Shown here in pieces: positions 42,926 through 51,222 of a DNA stretch of 64,000 nucleotides. The stretch comes from Frankia sp. RB7 (GTDB lineage Bacteria; Pseudomonadota; Alphaproteobacteria; Rhizobiales; Xanthobacteraceae). Where the stretch lies: the NCBI GenBank assembly GCA_030403585.1, contig JAUEPE010000024.1:1-64000 (forward strand), given 5' to 3'. The notes under the pieces are model-generated. The model saw only the letters and a list, made by a program, of their open reading frames with translations, had not been told where the DNA came from and did not search any database. Each line of letters begins with the position of its first letter. Position 1 is the first letter of the stretch. The position numbers were made by a program, and so were the translations under genes.

Positions 42926-44590
42926 ATGGAAACGACACTCCCGATTCTCTCATTTTCCGTGGCCGCCGCAGCGTCCGCTGCCGCCGCCTTCCCGAAGCTG
43001 AAGGCGCGGCTCGCACTGTCCCGCGCCAAGCACCGCTCGCTCGCCGGGCACTCCAAGATGTCGCGCCGGGTGGCAAAGCTGCTGCCGTTCTACGAATTCG
43101 AAGGCGACAAATATTTCGGCTGCGACGGCGCGCCGGCCAACGTGGTGACGCAGCGCAAGGAGGCCTTCTTCCGCCTCGCAGCTCTCTACGCCGATCGCTA
43201 CCCCAAGGGTCGCGCGATGACGAAGGAGGCGGCGGAGACGATCTCCGACCTCAACTTCACCGAAACCTACCGCGTGCCGTTCCAGTTCTCGCGACTCGTC
43301 CGCGAGCATCTGGGCACCTCGACCTTCATGGAATCCTCGAGCGGCGTCACCGTCACCGATGTCGACGGCAACACCTCCTACGACCTCACCGGGTCCTACG
43401 GCGTCAACATCTTCGGAAACGACTTCTACAAGGAGTGCATCGAGGGCTCCGAGAAGCGCGCGCACGCGCTCGGACCGGTGCTCGGCCCCTACCATCCCGT
43501 CATCCTCGATAACGTGCAGCGGCTCTGCCAGATCTCGGGCCTCGACGAGGTCTCGTTCCACATGTCCGGCACCGAAGCCGTGATGCAGGCGGTGCGGCTC
43601 GCGCGCTACCACACCAAGCGCACGCATCTGGTTCGTTTCGCCGGCGCCTATCACGGCTGGTGGGGCGACGTGCAGCCGGGTGTCGGCAATCCGATCGCCG
43701 CGCATGAGACCTACACCCTCTCCGAGATGTCGGAGAAGACGCTGCACGTGCTGCGCACGCGCAACGACATCGCCTGCGTGCTGGTCAATCCGCTCCAGGG
43801 CCTGCATCCGAACGGCAACGCGCCCGGCGATTCCTCGCTGGTCGACAGCTCCCGCGGCGGCAATTTCGACCGCGCGGCCTACACTGAGTGGCTGAAGCAG
43901 CTGCGCGAGGTCTGCACCGGGCGCGGCATCGTGCTGATCTTCGACGAAGTCTTCGTCGGCTTCCGCCTCGCCGCCGGCGGCGCCCAGGAATATTTTGGCG
44001 TCAAGGCCGACATGGTGACTTACGGCAAGAGTCTCGCCGGTGGCCTGCCGGTCGGCGTCGTCTGCGGCAGACGCGAATTGATGCGCCGCTTCCGCGACGA
44101 CCGTCCCGCGGACATCTGCTTCGCCCGCGGCACCTTCAACTCGCATCCCTACGTCATGACGGCGATGGACGAGTTCTTGAGCCGGCTCGCCAGCCCGAAC
44201 TTCCGCGCCATCTATGACGGGCTGGACGCGACCTGGAACGGCCGTGCCCAAAAGCTCAACCAGATGATGACCGATGCCGACCTGCCGGTGCGGTTCGCCA
44301 ACTTCTCGTCGATCTGGACGGTGAAATACACCACCCCGTCCCGCTACAACTGGATGCTGCAATATTACCTGCGCGCCGAAGGCCTGTCGCTGAGCTGGGT
44401 CGGCACCGGACGACTGATCTTCAGCCTGAACTACACCGACGCCGACTTCAGCGAAGTCGCCGACCGCTTCGTCCGCGCGGCCGAGAAGATGAAGACCGAT
44501 GGCTTCTGGTGGCACGATGGCGTGCTCACCAACAAGAACATCAAGCGGCAGATTTTGAAAGAGATGCTGGCCAAGCGTCTCGGGCGTTGA
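42926..44590 (+). CDS. Class III aminotransferase, glutamate-1-semialdehyde aminomutase-like, with N-terminal extension
   Basis: The 554-aa PLP enzyme has the class III core from about residue 130: SSSGVTVTDVDGNTSYDLTGSYGVN, FHMSGTEAVMQAVRLAR, GAYHGWWGDV, LIFDEVFVGFRLA, and the PLP Lys in MVTYGKSLAGGLPVGVV. About 110 extra N-terminal residues, beginning with a hydrophobic Ala-rich segment (about 8-24), are absent from standard aminomutases. They might tether it to the membrane. It is divergent from psd, so an amino-alcohol or amino-acid substrate in lipid metabolism is possible, but this is inference. Confidence 0.85.
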   Translation: METTLPILSFSVAAAASAAAAFPKLKARLALSRAKHRSLAGHSKMSRRVAKLLPFYEFEGDKYFGCDGAPANVVTQRKEAFFRLAALYADRYPKGRAMTKEAAETISDLNFTETYRVPFQFSRLVREHLGTSTFMESSSGVTVTDVDGNTSYDLTGSYGVNIFGNDFYKECIEGSEKRAHALGPVLGPYHPVILDNVQRLCQISGLDEVSFHMSGTEAVMQAVRLARYHTKRTHLVRFAGAYHGWWGDVQPGVGNPIAAHETYTLSEMSEKTLHVLRTRNDIACVLVNPLQGLHPNGNAPGDSSLVDSSRGGNFDRAAYTEWLKQLREVCTGRGIVLIFDEVFVGFRLAAGGAQEYFGVKADMVTYGKSLAGGLPVGVVCGRRELMRRFRDDRPADICFARGTFNSHPYVMTAMDEFLSRLASPNFRAIYDGLDATWNGRAQKLNQMMTDADLPVRFANFSSIWTVKYTTPSRYNWMLQYYLRAEGLSLSWVGTGRLIFSLNYTDADFSEVADRFVRAAEKMKTDGFWWHDGVLTNKNIKRQILKEMLAKRLGR

Positions 44591-44967
44591 GGCCACACTG
44601 CGCGGGCTTGCTCGGCCTCTCCCGCTTGCGGGAGAGCATAGGCCGCCTTTGGCGGCCGTTCTAAGAGAACGCCGAGGCGAAGCCTCGGCTATGGCGCTCG
44701 TAGAGCGCGGCGGGTGAGGGTTCTCGCCACACAGGGACATCCTCAGTAATTCTCGACAATCCCGACGCGGAGACACCCCCATCCCGGCCCTCCCCCGCAA
44801 GCGGGAGAGGGAGCCCACCGTCGATGCCGCTGCGTTGTGGGCACCATATGCGATTGCCCTACCGCGCGCGGGGAGAGGCGAAGAAGCACCCAAGACGTGG
44901 ATGCCCGGGACAAGCCCGGGCATGACGTAGCCAATCGACATCGGAGTATTTTGTGAGAACGGCGTGC
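44591..44967. repeat. Cluster of intergenic repeats and hairpins after the aminotransferase gene
   Basis: This 377-bp stretch has no gene. It holds several palindromes: CTCTCCCGCTTGCGGGAGAG (44617-44636), CTCCCCCGCAAGCGGGAGAG (44789-44809), and TGCCCGGGACAAGCCCGGGC (44902-44921). Between them are GAGGCGAAGCCTC and GCGCGCGGGG fragments and the words CATATGCGATTGCCC that recur near 58650. This looks like a cluster of dispersed repeat remnants between two convergent genes, where the hairpins may terminate transcription. Confidence 0.7.
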
Positions 44968-45627
44968 TCAGGCGTGCTGCTCTTCGAGCGTGGGCTCGGA
45001 GATAAGGCCCAGCGTGTGCTCGGGATTGAGGTGCAGACCGGGATCCATCAGTTCGCCGCGCATCAAAGCGAGCGGAGCGCTGCGATAGAGCATCAAATCG
45101 TGGAAGGGGTCGGTCAGGATCTTGGTCATCCAGACCAGGCCGGTCTCGACGTCGCGGATGAAGAACAGGTGCACGGTGCGGAACAGGAGACCGCCGCCGC
45201 CGATCGCGAGCCAGATCTTGGCCACCTGACGCATGAAATCGGCCGCGCTGGCCCAGGGCGTGAACAGGCCGAACAGCGTCGGATCGGCGAACAGCACCAG
45301 CGGGGACGCTGCCCAGATCGCCATCAGCACCACCTTGCGCTGAAGGTTGTAGCCGACCTTGATGTCTTCCTTGTACTCGTGCGTGGCCTGGTTGATGTGG
45401 TCGAAATCATGCGGCTCGAAGAAGAAGTGACCGGCCTGGCGCGAGGTCATCGAGACCAGCCAGCCGACCAGGGCCGAGAGCATGGGATCGACGAACAGCC
45501 AGACATAGGCGAAGAGGAAGCTCAGCGCGCTGACGAAGTGCAGGCTCTGATTGATGCGGCTGTGGTGATAGTAGCGATGGTCGTCCCAGCGCTGGATCCG
45601 CAGCTGCTCGAGATAATTCTTGATCAT
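44968..45627 (-). CDS. Mpo1-like (DUF962) integral membrane protein
   Basis: The 219-aa membrane protein starts at the ATG at 45627; a much longer open reading upstream is not protein-like. It has about four hydrophobic segments and conserved His-bearing pieces, YYHHSRINQSLHFVSAL near the start and SRQAGHFFFEPHDFDHIN in the middle. These resemble the Fe(II)-binding His pattern of the yeast Mpo1/DUF962 family, where Mpo1 acts in 2-hydroxy fatty acid alpha-oxidation. It is the last gene of the GT4-methyltransferase operon. The family call is from recognition, not a search. Confidence 0.65.
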   Translation of the reverse strand: MIKNYLEQLRIQRWDDHRYYHHSRINQSLHFVSALSFLFAYVWLFVDPMLSALVGWLVSMTSRQAGHFFFEPHDFDHINQATHEYKEDIKVGYNLQRKVVLMAIWAASPLVLFADPTLFGLFTPWASAADFMRQVAKIWLAIGGGGLLFRTVHLFFIRDVETGLVWMTKILTDPFHDLMLYRSAPLALMRGELMDPGLHLNPEHTLGLISEPTLEEQHA

Positions 45628-45782
45628 GCTATTCCCCAAAATGCTTTCGGGTAAGGGATTTACAGAGATTCGATGTACGCCGTGTGACATCATCATTTTG
45701 TCATGTGACGATGTGCAGCGACGCGATGACGCACGCGAACGCGTGAGCGGCGGATCGAACCGCCGCTCTCTCGCAGCCTTGC

Positions 45783-46472
45783 TCAGGCTGCCTTGGCGAC
45801 GTCGACCTTGCGGAAGCGCACCAGCGAGAAATGACCCAGCGGCGGAATCAGGCGACGCTCGGCGAGCTCGATTCCCTTTGCGCCGGCAAGCCATTTGGCG
45901 TAGCGCGACCAAGCGAACTCGGCGGTGCGGAAGCCGAGCGGACGCACCACCGGCTGGAGCTTCTGCTCGATGAAGCGGCGCATGCCGGTGTCGGCGCTGA
46001 CGCGGGTGAGGATGATCAGCTCGCCGCCCGGACGCAGCACACGGGCGAATTCGTCGAGCGCGACTTCCGGATTTGGCACCGCGGTGACGACATATTGCGC
46101 CATCACGACGTCGAAGGAATTGTCGGGGAATTCGAGCTTCTCGGCGTCCATCACCGCGAGGCCCTCGACGTTCTTCAGCTTGCCCTCGGTGACGCGCTGG
46201 CGCGCCTTGTCGAGCATCGCTTCCGAAATGTCGGTGCCGAAGATGCGCAGGTTGGGAGCATAGAGCGGCAGCGAGATGCCGGTGCCGACGCCGACCTCGA
46301 GCACACGCCCGCCGATCTTGTTGGTGGCTGCGATCGCGGCCTGACGGCCCTTGGCGAACACGCCGCCGAACACGAGATCGTAGACCGGCGCCCAGCGATC
46401 ATAGGCCTGCTCGACCGTGCCACGGGTGAGGTCGAGCTGCTGGGTGCCGTCAAGGTTCATGATCTTAGCCAT
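45783..46472 (-). CDS. SAM-dependent methyltransferase, phosphatidylethanolamine N-methyltransferase (PmtA, Rhodobacter type) family
   Basis: The 229-aa class I methyltransferase starts with an amphipathic N-terminus. It has AYDRWAPVYDLVFGGVF, the SAM loop RVLEVGVGTGISLPLY, GTDISEAMLDKAR and VMAQYVVTAVPNP. These are the hallmarks of the Rhodobacter-type PmtA enzymes. Bradyrhizobium is known to have several such enzymes (PmtX) that take phosphatidylethanolamine toward phosphatidylcholine. It could methylate PE or a related amino lipid at the membrane face. It follows the glycosyltransferase by 32 bp and precedes the Mpo1-like gene. Confidence 0.82.
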   Translation of the reverse strand: MAKIMNLDGTQQLDLTRGTVEQAYDRWAPVYDLVFGGVFAKGRQAAIAATNKIGGRVLEVGVGTGISLPLYAPNLRIFGTDISEAMLDKARQRVTEGKLKNVEGLAVMDAEKLEFPDNSFDVVMAQYVVTAVPNPEVALDEFARVLRPGGELIILTRVSADTGMRRFIEQKLQPVVRPLGFRTAEFAWSRYAKWLAGAKGIELAERRLIPPLGHFSLVRFRKVDVAKAA

Positions 46473-46504
46473 CGATGAGGTTCTCGCTGTGGGTCAAAGT
46501 ATGA

Positions 46505-47557
46505 TCAGCCGCGCACCGGCCGCCGCGCCATGACCGGCGAAGCGCGCAGCGAACGACTGGGCTGGAGTGAGGTGAGGTTGCCGACGAACTGGCGCGCGCT
46601 GTTCTCCCAGGAACGCTCCAGCGCGAAGTCGCGGCAGGTCTCGCGCGACATCGTGAGTGCGCGGAGACAAGCGGCACGCAGGTCGTTGTCGATCGCGCCG
46701 ATCGGATGATCGGCGATGACGTCCTTCGGACCCGTCACCGGAAACGCCGCAACCGGCGTACCGCAGGCGAGCGCTTCGAGTTGCACCACGCCGAAGGTGT
46801 CGGTGAGGCTCGGGAACACGAAGACGTCGGCGGCGGCGAGATGCGCGGTGAGGTCCGCGCCTTTCTTCTCGCCGAGGAAGACGGCGTCCGGATATTTCTT
46901 CTCGAGCGCCGCTTTCTGCGGGCCGTCACCGACCACAACTTTGGTGCCGGGCAGATCGAGCGAGAGGAATGCTTCGAGATTCTTTTCCACCGCGACCCGG
47001 CCCATCGTCATGAAGATCGGGCCCGGCAAGTCGAGCTTGGCAGGAGCATCCGGATGGAACAGCTCGGTGTTGACGCCGCGCCCCCAGAAGCCGAGCCGCT
47101 TGAAGCCGCGCCCCGAAAGCTCCTGCCGCAGCGAGGGCGTCGCCACCATGGTCATGGCGGCAGCATCGTGGAAGTGGCGCAGCACGGCATAGCCGACGGC
47201 ATCGGGGATGCCGGTCCGCACCGAGACGTATTCCGGAAAACGCGTCGTGTAGGAGGTGGTGAAGGCGAGCCCGTTGCGGCGGCAATAGGCGCGCGCGGCC
47301 CAGCCGATCGGGCCTTCGGTTGCGATATGCAGCGCTTCGGGCGCGGCCTTCTCGATCCGCCGTGCGATCTCCTTACCCGTAGGCAGCGCGATGCGCAGGC
47401 CCGGATAGGTCGGCAGCGGCCAGGAGCGGAAGCCGTCCGGCGTCAGGAAGTCGATCTCGACATCGAGGGCCTTGGCGGCGGCCGCCAGCGAGGTCAGCGT
47501 CCGGACCACACCGTTGACCTGCGGATGCCAGGCGTCAGTCGCGATTAATACCCGCAT
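46505..47557 (-). CDS. GT4 family glycosyltransferase, possibly glycolipid-forming
   Basis: The 350-aa protein has a GT-B fold. The N-terminal acceptor half has MRVLIATDAWHPQVNGVVRTL and IATEGPIGWAAR. The donor half has FMTMGRVAVEKNLEAFL, VVVGDGPQKAAL and the GT4 EX7E motif in FPSLTDTFGVVQLEALACG. It resembles the SQD2/MgtA-like lipid glycosyltransferases that put sugars on diacylglycerol or mannose on lipids. Lipid-related neighbours support a membrane glycolipid product, but the sugar and lipid are unknown. The start at 47557 is preferred over 47602. Confidence 0.85.
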   Translation of the reverse strand: MRVLIATDAWHPQVNGVVRTLTSLAAAAKALDVEIDFLTPDGFRSWPLPTYPGLRIALPTGKEIARRIEKAAPEALHIATEGPIGWAARAYCRRNGLAFTTSYTTRFPEYVSVRTGIPDAVGYAVLRHFHDAAAMTMVATPSLRQELSGRGFKRLGFWGRGVNTELFHPDAPAKLDLPGPIFMTMGRVAVEKNLEAFLSLDLPGTKVVVGDGPQKAALEKKYPDAVFLGEKKGADLTAHLAAADVFVFPSLTDTFGVVQLEALACGTPVAAFPVTGPKDVIADHPIGAIDNDLRAACLRALTMSRETCRDFALERSWENSARQFVGNLTSLQPSRSLRASPVMARRPVRG

Positions 47558-47620
47558 GGGGAAATCCCGAGAGTTTGATGATTCTCGGCTTAGGACCATC
47601 AACCACGGATATTTCAGGCG

Positions 47621-47632
47621 TGTGACGTCACA
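47621..47632. promoter_or_regulatory. Perfect palindrome upstream of the GT4 operon
   Basis: TGTGACGTCACA is a perfect 12-bp palindrome centred about 70 bp above the GT4 start. It is also about 200 bp above the L,D-transpeptidase start on the other strand. Very similar words (TGTGACATCA at 45683-45692, TGTGACG at 45704-45710) lie upstream of the Mpo1-like gene in the same operon. The similarity may mark binding sites of a Crp- or LacI-type regulator. Confidence 0.4.
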
Positions 47633-47831
47633 TAAATGTCGGCGCGCTGTTTTGTTTGTTAACGGGCGCGCCCGGCCACGAAACTGTCATGAAACAATCC
47701 TTGCCGCGATGAAACCGTTTTCGGTTTTCCGCGCAAACGTCCCGAAACTTCTTTCGATTAGTGAATTAGGCAACGGAGCACCGAAACGGTGCCGGGGTGA
47801 CCAAGAAACACCACGCAGACAGGGGCGACCA

Positions 47832-48536
47832 ATGTTCAATCTGGACACGTTCAAGACGTATTCGCGCGCCGTTGCCGTCAGTGCAGTGGCCGTGACCGCA
47901 ATCGCATTTGCCGGCCCGGCCAAAGCCGCGCCCGTGCAGCTGTTTCCGTTCTTCCAGCCGCTGCCGACGATCACCGCGCCGCAGCCGCTTCAGCCTTACC
48001 GGCCCTATCAGGCGCCGACCTATCAGACCGCGCCGTCCGAGGATCAGGACGCCGTCGAAACGCCGGCCCGCTTCCGCCGCCAGACCGTCAGCTACGCAAC
48101 ACGTGAAGCTCCGGGCACCATCATCATCGATACGCCCAACACCTATCTCTATTATGTGCTCGGTAACGGCCAGGCCGTTCGCTACGGCATCGGCGTCGGC
48201 CGCGAAGGCTTCACCTGGTCCGGCACCCAGTCGGTGACCAAGAAGGCCGAGTGGCCGGATTGGACCCCGCCGCCGGAAATGATCCAGCGCCAGCCATACC
48301 TGCCGCGCCACATGGCCGGCGGCCCCGGCAACCCGCTCGGCGCCCGCGCGATGTATCTCGGCGGCACCGTCTACCGCATCCACGGCACCAACGCCCCCGA
48401 TACCATCGGCAAGCACGTCTCCTCCGGCTGCATCCGCCTGACCAATGACGACGTCTCCGACCTCTACTCCCGCGTCAACGTCGGCACCAAGGTGATCGTG
48501 TTGCCGATGACCGAGCGGAGAGCTGAGCTGCGGTAG
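47832..48536 (+). CDS. L,D-transpeptidase (YkuD domain), exported
   Basis: The 234-aa protein has a signal peptide (VAVSAVAVTAIAFAGPAKA, cleaved near 32) and a Pro/Tyr/Gln-rich spacer (about 40-70). Its YkuD domain (about 94-228) has the catalytic block HGTNAPDTIGKHVSSGCIRL (184-203: His184, Cys200). It makes 3-3 cross-links in peptidoglycan or attaches envelope proteins; rhizobia have many of these. It is divergent from the GT4 operon, with 275 bp between the starts. That spacer carries the TGTGACGTCACA palindrome. Confidence 0.93.
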   Translation: MFNLDTFKTYSRAVAVSAVAVTAIAFAGPAKAAPVQLFPFFQPLPTITAPQPLQPYRPYQAPTYQTAPSEDQDAVETPARFRRQTVSYATREAPGTIIIDTPNTYLYYVLGNGQAVRYGIGVGREGFTWSGTQSVTKKAEWPDWTPPPEMIQRQPYLPRHMAGGPGNPLGARAMYLGGTVYRIHGTNAPDTIGKHVSSGCIRLTNDDVSDLYSRVNVGTKVIVLPMTERRAELR

Positions 48537-48628
48537 CGCGAGGCGGTAGGCTGCGAACAGGATTGCGATGCGAACGGTCCCGGCGATGCCGGGGCTGTTT
48601 TCGTTTGGTGTCAGCCGATCGTGGCGAT

Positions 48629-48795
48629 CCTTCGAGACGCTCGCCTTTGGCGGCTCCTCAGGATGAGGGCTGTGGGTGCAGCATCGACCCGAGTAGCCCT
48701 CGAATCTCTCTCCCCGCGATGCTTGCATCACGGCACATATGCCAGTTAGCCTCATCCTGAGGAGCGCGCCCTTGCGCGCGTCTCGAAGGACGAGG
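48629..48795. repeat. Pair of CTCATCCTGAGGAG-family repeats
   Basis: Two units face each other: CCTTCGAGACGCTCGCC... CTCCTCAGGATGAGG (48629-48668) and CCTCATCCTGAGGAGCGCGC... TCTCGAAGGACGAGG (48750-48795). Each is a hairpin with the CTTCGAGACG / CTCAGGATGAGG ends. They lie between the ends of the L,D-transpeptidase and 89-aa genes, which converge. The rest of the 48537-48817 gap shows no gene. Confidence 0.85.
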
Positions 48796-48817
48796 CGTTC
48801 ACCCGGGCGGAGGCTCG

Positions 48818-49087
48818 TCACTTCCCGCCGCCCCAACGCCACCCCGAGACCAGCCGCAGCCACGCCGCCGCGTGAAACGCGCTCATCAGCAGATACATCG
48901 GCACCATCCCGCCAAGCGACAGCCCGTGTCCGGCGGAGCAGAGCATGTCCGCCGGGCCGCCGAGCACGGCCGTCACCACGGCCATGATCGCGAACGTCGG
49001 TGTGGCCGCAAGACCCAGCCATCTGGCAAGGTGGGATGCGGCCTCCTTGCCGTCAGGGCTGGCGCCGGCGGGATGGACGTCGCTCAC
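48818..49087 (-). CDS. Small membrane protein coupled to the DUF899 gene (89 aa)
   Basis: The gene starts with GTG at 49087, which overlaps the DUF899 stop (GTGA, 49084-49087). The 89-aa product has a cytoplasmic-looking N-terminus (SDVHPAGASPDGKEAASHLA) and two hydrophobic helices (about 24-45 and 53-78, ATPTFAIMAVVTAVLGG and GGMVPMYLLMSAFHAAAWL). It is probably an inner-membrane accessory to the DUF899 operon. I do not recognise the family. The tight coupling makes a real gene likely. Confidence 0.72.
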   Translation of the reverse strand: MSDVHPAGASPDGKEAASHLARWLGLAATPTFAIMAVVTAVLGGPADMLCSAGHGLSLGGMVPMYLLMSAFHAAAWLRLVSGWRWGGGK

Positions 49088-49860
49088 TGCGCGCCCGGCG
49101 TGCGGAGCGCGATCTCGCCGGCGTCCGAGATCTCGACCCATTTCTTGTCGGGCGCGCCACCGTCCTCGTAGCTGTCGTTCCAGTTCCACCATTTGTAGGT
49201 CGGGCTCTGCGGGTAGCCTGCCGGCGAATCCTCCCACGGCTCCTGGCGGCCGAGCGGGGTGATGTCGAGATAGTTCCAGGTGCCGCCCATCTGCTCGTCG
49301 CCGCGGCTCTTGATCAGATAGGTGCGGAAGATGCGCGTCCCGTCGCGGTAGAACACGTTGGTGCCGTGCCACTCGCCGACGCCGAAATCGGCATCAAAGC
49401 TGTCGGTGATGGTGACCCAGGGGATGTTCCAGCCCATCCGCGCCTTCAGCCGCGCGATGTCGGCTTGCGGTGCGCGCGAGGCGAACACCAGCGTGGTGTC
49501 GCGGGCGTTCAAATGGGCAACATGGGCGACCTGGTCGGCCACCATGGAGCAGCCGCGGCAGGCATGGTCGGGCCAGCCGAATACGCCCGGCTCGAAGAAG
49601 GCCCGATAGAGAATGAGCTGCTTTCGGCCCTGGAACAGATCGAGCAGACTGGCCTTGCCCGAGGGCGCCTCGAACGCATAGGTTTTGTCGACTTCCATCC
49701 ACGGCATGCGCCGGCGTTCGGCGGCGAGTGCGTCGCGGGCGCGGGTATGCGCCTTTTCCTTCACGAGCAGTTGCTGACGGGCTGCCTCCCAGTCCTGCGG
49801 CGACACCACTGGCGGTGTTTGCATGGTGGCGCTAGTTCCTGCTTTTTCTGCTGATGTCAT
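49084..49860 (-). CDS. DUF899 thioredoxin-like fold protein
   Basis: The 258-aa protein is a DUF899 member, with a thioredoxin-like fold. Landmarks are DALAAERRRMPWMEVDKTYAFE, LLDLFQGRKQLILYRAFFEPG, a Cys pair (HACRGCSMVADQV) in the thioredoxin position, and TITDSFDADFGVGEWHGTNVF. A redox role is plausible from CRGC but unproven. The second ATG of a pair at 49860 has a good GGAGAG at five bases; a longer reading to 49893 is possible. The gene is divergent from a regulator (49975) and is coupled to the 89-aa gene. Confidence 0.87.
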   Translation of the reverse strand: MTSAEKAGTSATMQTPPVVSPQDWEAARQQLLVKEKAHTRARDALAAERRRMPWMEVDKTYAFEAPSGKASLLDLFQGRKQLILYRAFFEPGVFGWPDHACRGCSMVADQVAHVAHLNARDTTLVFASRAPQADIARLKARMGWNIPWVTITDSFDADFGVGEWHGTNVFYRDGTRIFRTYLIKSRGDEQMGGTWNYLDITPLGRQEPWEDSPAGYPQSPTYKWWNWNDSYEDGGAPDKKWVEISDAGEIALRTPGAQ

Positions 49861-49974
49861 CATGGCTCTCCAAACCTCTTGCTCACCGCACATTGTCGGC
49901 CGTCAACGATTTCTGGCACCAGACGGTTGCGCAGTGGGAGTAACAAGTGTGGCGGGATTTTCATCAGGATTTTC

Positions 49975-51195
49975 ATGGACTCGCTGATCACGGCCGCCGC
50001 GCGCGCGTTAGAGGCCGGCGATCCGCTCGGCGCGCTGAACCGCGTCGCGCTGCGCAACGATGCACCGTCGCTGGCGCTGCGCGGCATCGCGATGGCGCAG
50101 CTCGGCGATCTCGCGAAAGCCAAGGCGCTGCTGCGCAGCGCCGCGCGCGCGTTCGGGCCAAGAGAAGCGGTCGCGCGCGCCAGGTGCGTGGTGGCCGAGG
50201 CCGAGATCGCGCTGGTCTCGCGCGACCTGAGCTGGCCGGCGCACACGCTCGCAAGCGCGCGGGTAACGCTCGCTAGCCATGGCGATCTCGCCAATGCCGC
50301 CTTTGCCGGCCATATCGAGGCCCGCCGTCTGCTCCTGCTCGGACGCATCGACGAGGCCGAGCGCACGCTGGCCGAGATCGGCGTCTCGCCCCTCCCGCCT
50401 GCATCGCTCGTCGTTCGCGAGCTGGTGGTTGCCGGCATCGCCATCAGGCGGCTGAAAACAAGAGATGCGCGCGCAGCACTCGACCGCGCCGGCAAGGCCG
50501 CACGGCTGGCAAGAATCCCGGCGCTCGTCGCCGAGGTGGACAGTGCGAGCCTGATCCTGAACACGCCGGCCGCGCGCCTGATCGCGCGCGGCAGCGAGCA
50601 CCCGCTGCTGCTCGGCGAGGTCGAGCGACTGGCGACCTCGACGGCGCTCGTCGTCGACACCTTCCATCATGTCGTGCGCAGGCAAGGCACAGCCGTGTCG
50701 TTGGGAACGCGGCCCGTGCTGTTCGCGCTCGCGCGTCTGCTGGCACAGGCATGGCCCGCGGACGTCGCGCGCGAGGCGCTGATATCGGGCGCGTTCCAGG
50801 CCAGGCACGTCGACGAGTCGCACCGTGCGCGACTGCGCGTCGAGATCGGGCGGTTGCGTACCCAGCTCACACCGCTGGCCGGAATCAGCGCGACCAAGCG
50901 GGGTTTCGAGCTGGCCCCGCGGAAAACGCGCGACGTCATCGTGCTGGCGCGGCCGGTCGAGGAGAAGCACGCCGCGGTCCTCGCCATTCTTGCCGATGGC
51001 GAGCCGTGGTCGAGTTCGGCGCTCGCACTCGCGCTCGGCATGAGCGCGCGCACCGTGCAGCGGGCGCTCGAAGAGCTGGCGCGATCGAACAAGGTGCAGT
51101 CGTTCGGCCACGGCCGGGCGCGGCGCTGGATGACCCCGCCCGTCCCCGGATTCCCGACAGGCTTGTTACTCCCCGGACCGCTCCTGAAGGCGTAG
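49975..51195 (+). CDS. Regulator with TPR-like helical region and C-terminal helix-turn-helix
   Basis: This 406-aa protein begins MDSLITAAARALEAGDPLGALNRVALRNDAP. It contains Ala/Arg-rich helical repeats (about 5-215) that look like TPRs, then a linker. Near the end it has a winged-helix piece (about 330-385): AVLAILADGEPWSSSALALALGMSARTVQRALEELARSNKVQ. It reads like a transcriptional regulator responding to a signal through the helical region. AGGA precedes the ATG. It is divergent from the DUF899 operon and precedes the cyclotransferase-like gene, both possible targets. The family is not recognised more precisely. Confidence 0.72.
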   Translation: MDSLITAAARALEAGDPLGALNRVALRNDAPSLALRGIAMAQLGDLAKAKALLRSAARAFGPREAVARARCVVAEAEIALVSRDLSWPAHTLASARVTLASHGDLANAAFAGHIEARRLLLLGRIDEAERTLAEIGVSPLPPASLVVRELVVAGIAIRRLKTRDARAALDRAGKAARLARIPALVAEVDSASLILNTPAARLIARGSEHPLLLGEVERLATSTALVVDTFHHVVRRQGTAVSLGTRPVLFALARLLAQAWPADVAREALISGAFQARHVDESHRARLRVEIGRLRTQLTPLAGISATKRGFELAPRKTRDVIVLARPVEEKHAAVLAILADGEPWSSSALALALGMSARTVQRALEELARSNKVQSFGHGRARRWMTPPVPGFPTGLLLPGPLLKA

Positions 51196-51222
51196 GTTGG
51201 TGGCAGCACAGGGATCGAGCCA

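Noticed and set aside
44617..44922. Group of palindromes as a CRISPR-like array
   Set aside because: The units differ in sequence and spacing and have no regular repeat-spacer pattern or cas genes.
42950..44941. 663-codon minus-strand frame opposite the aminotransferase
   Set aside because: Same reason: antisense frame in high-GC coding DNA, crossing into repeats, with no domain.
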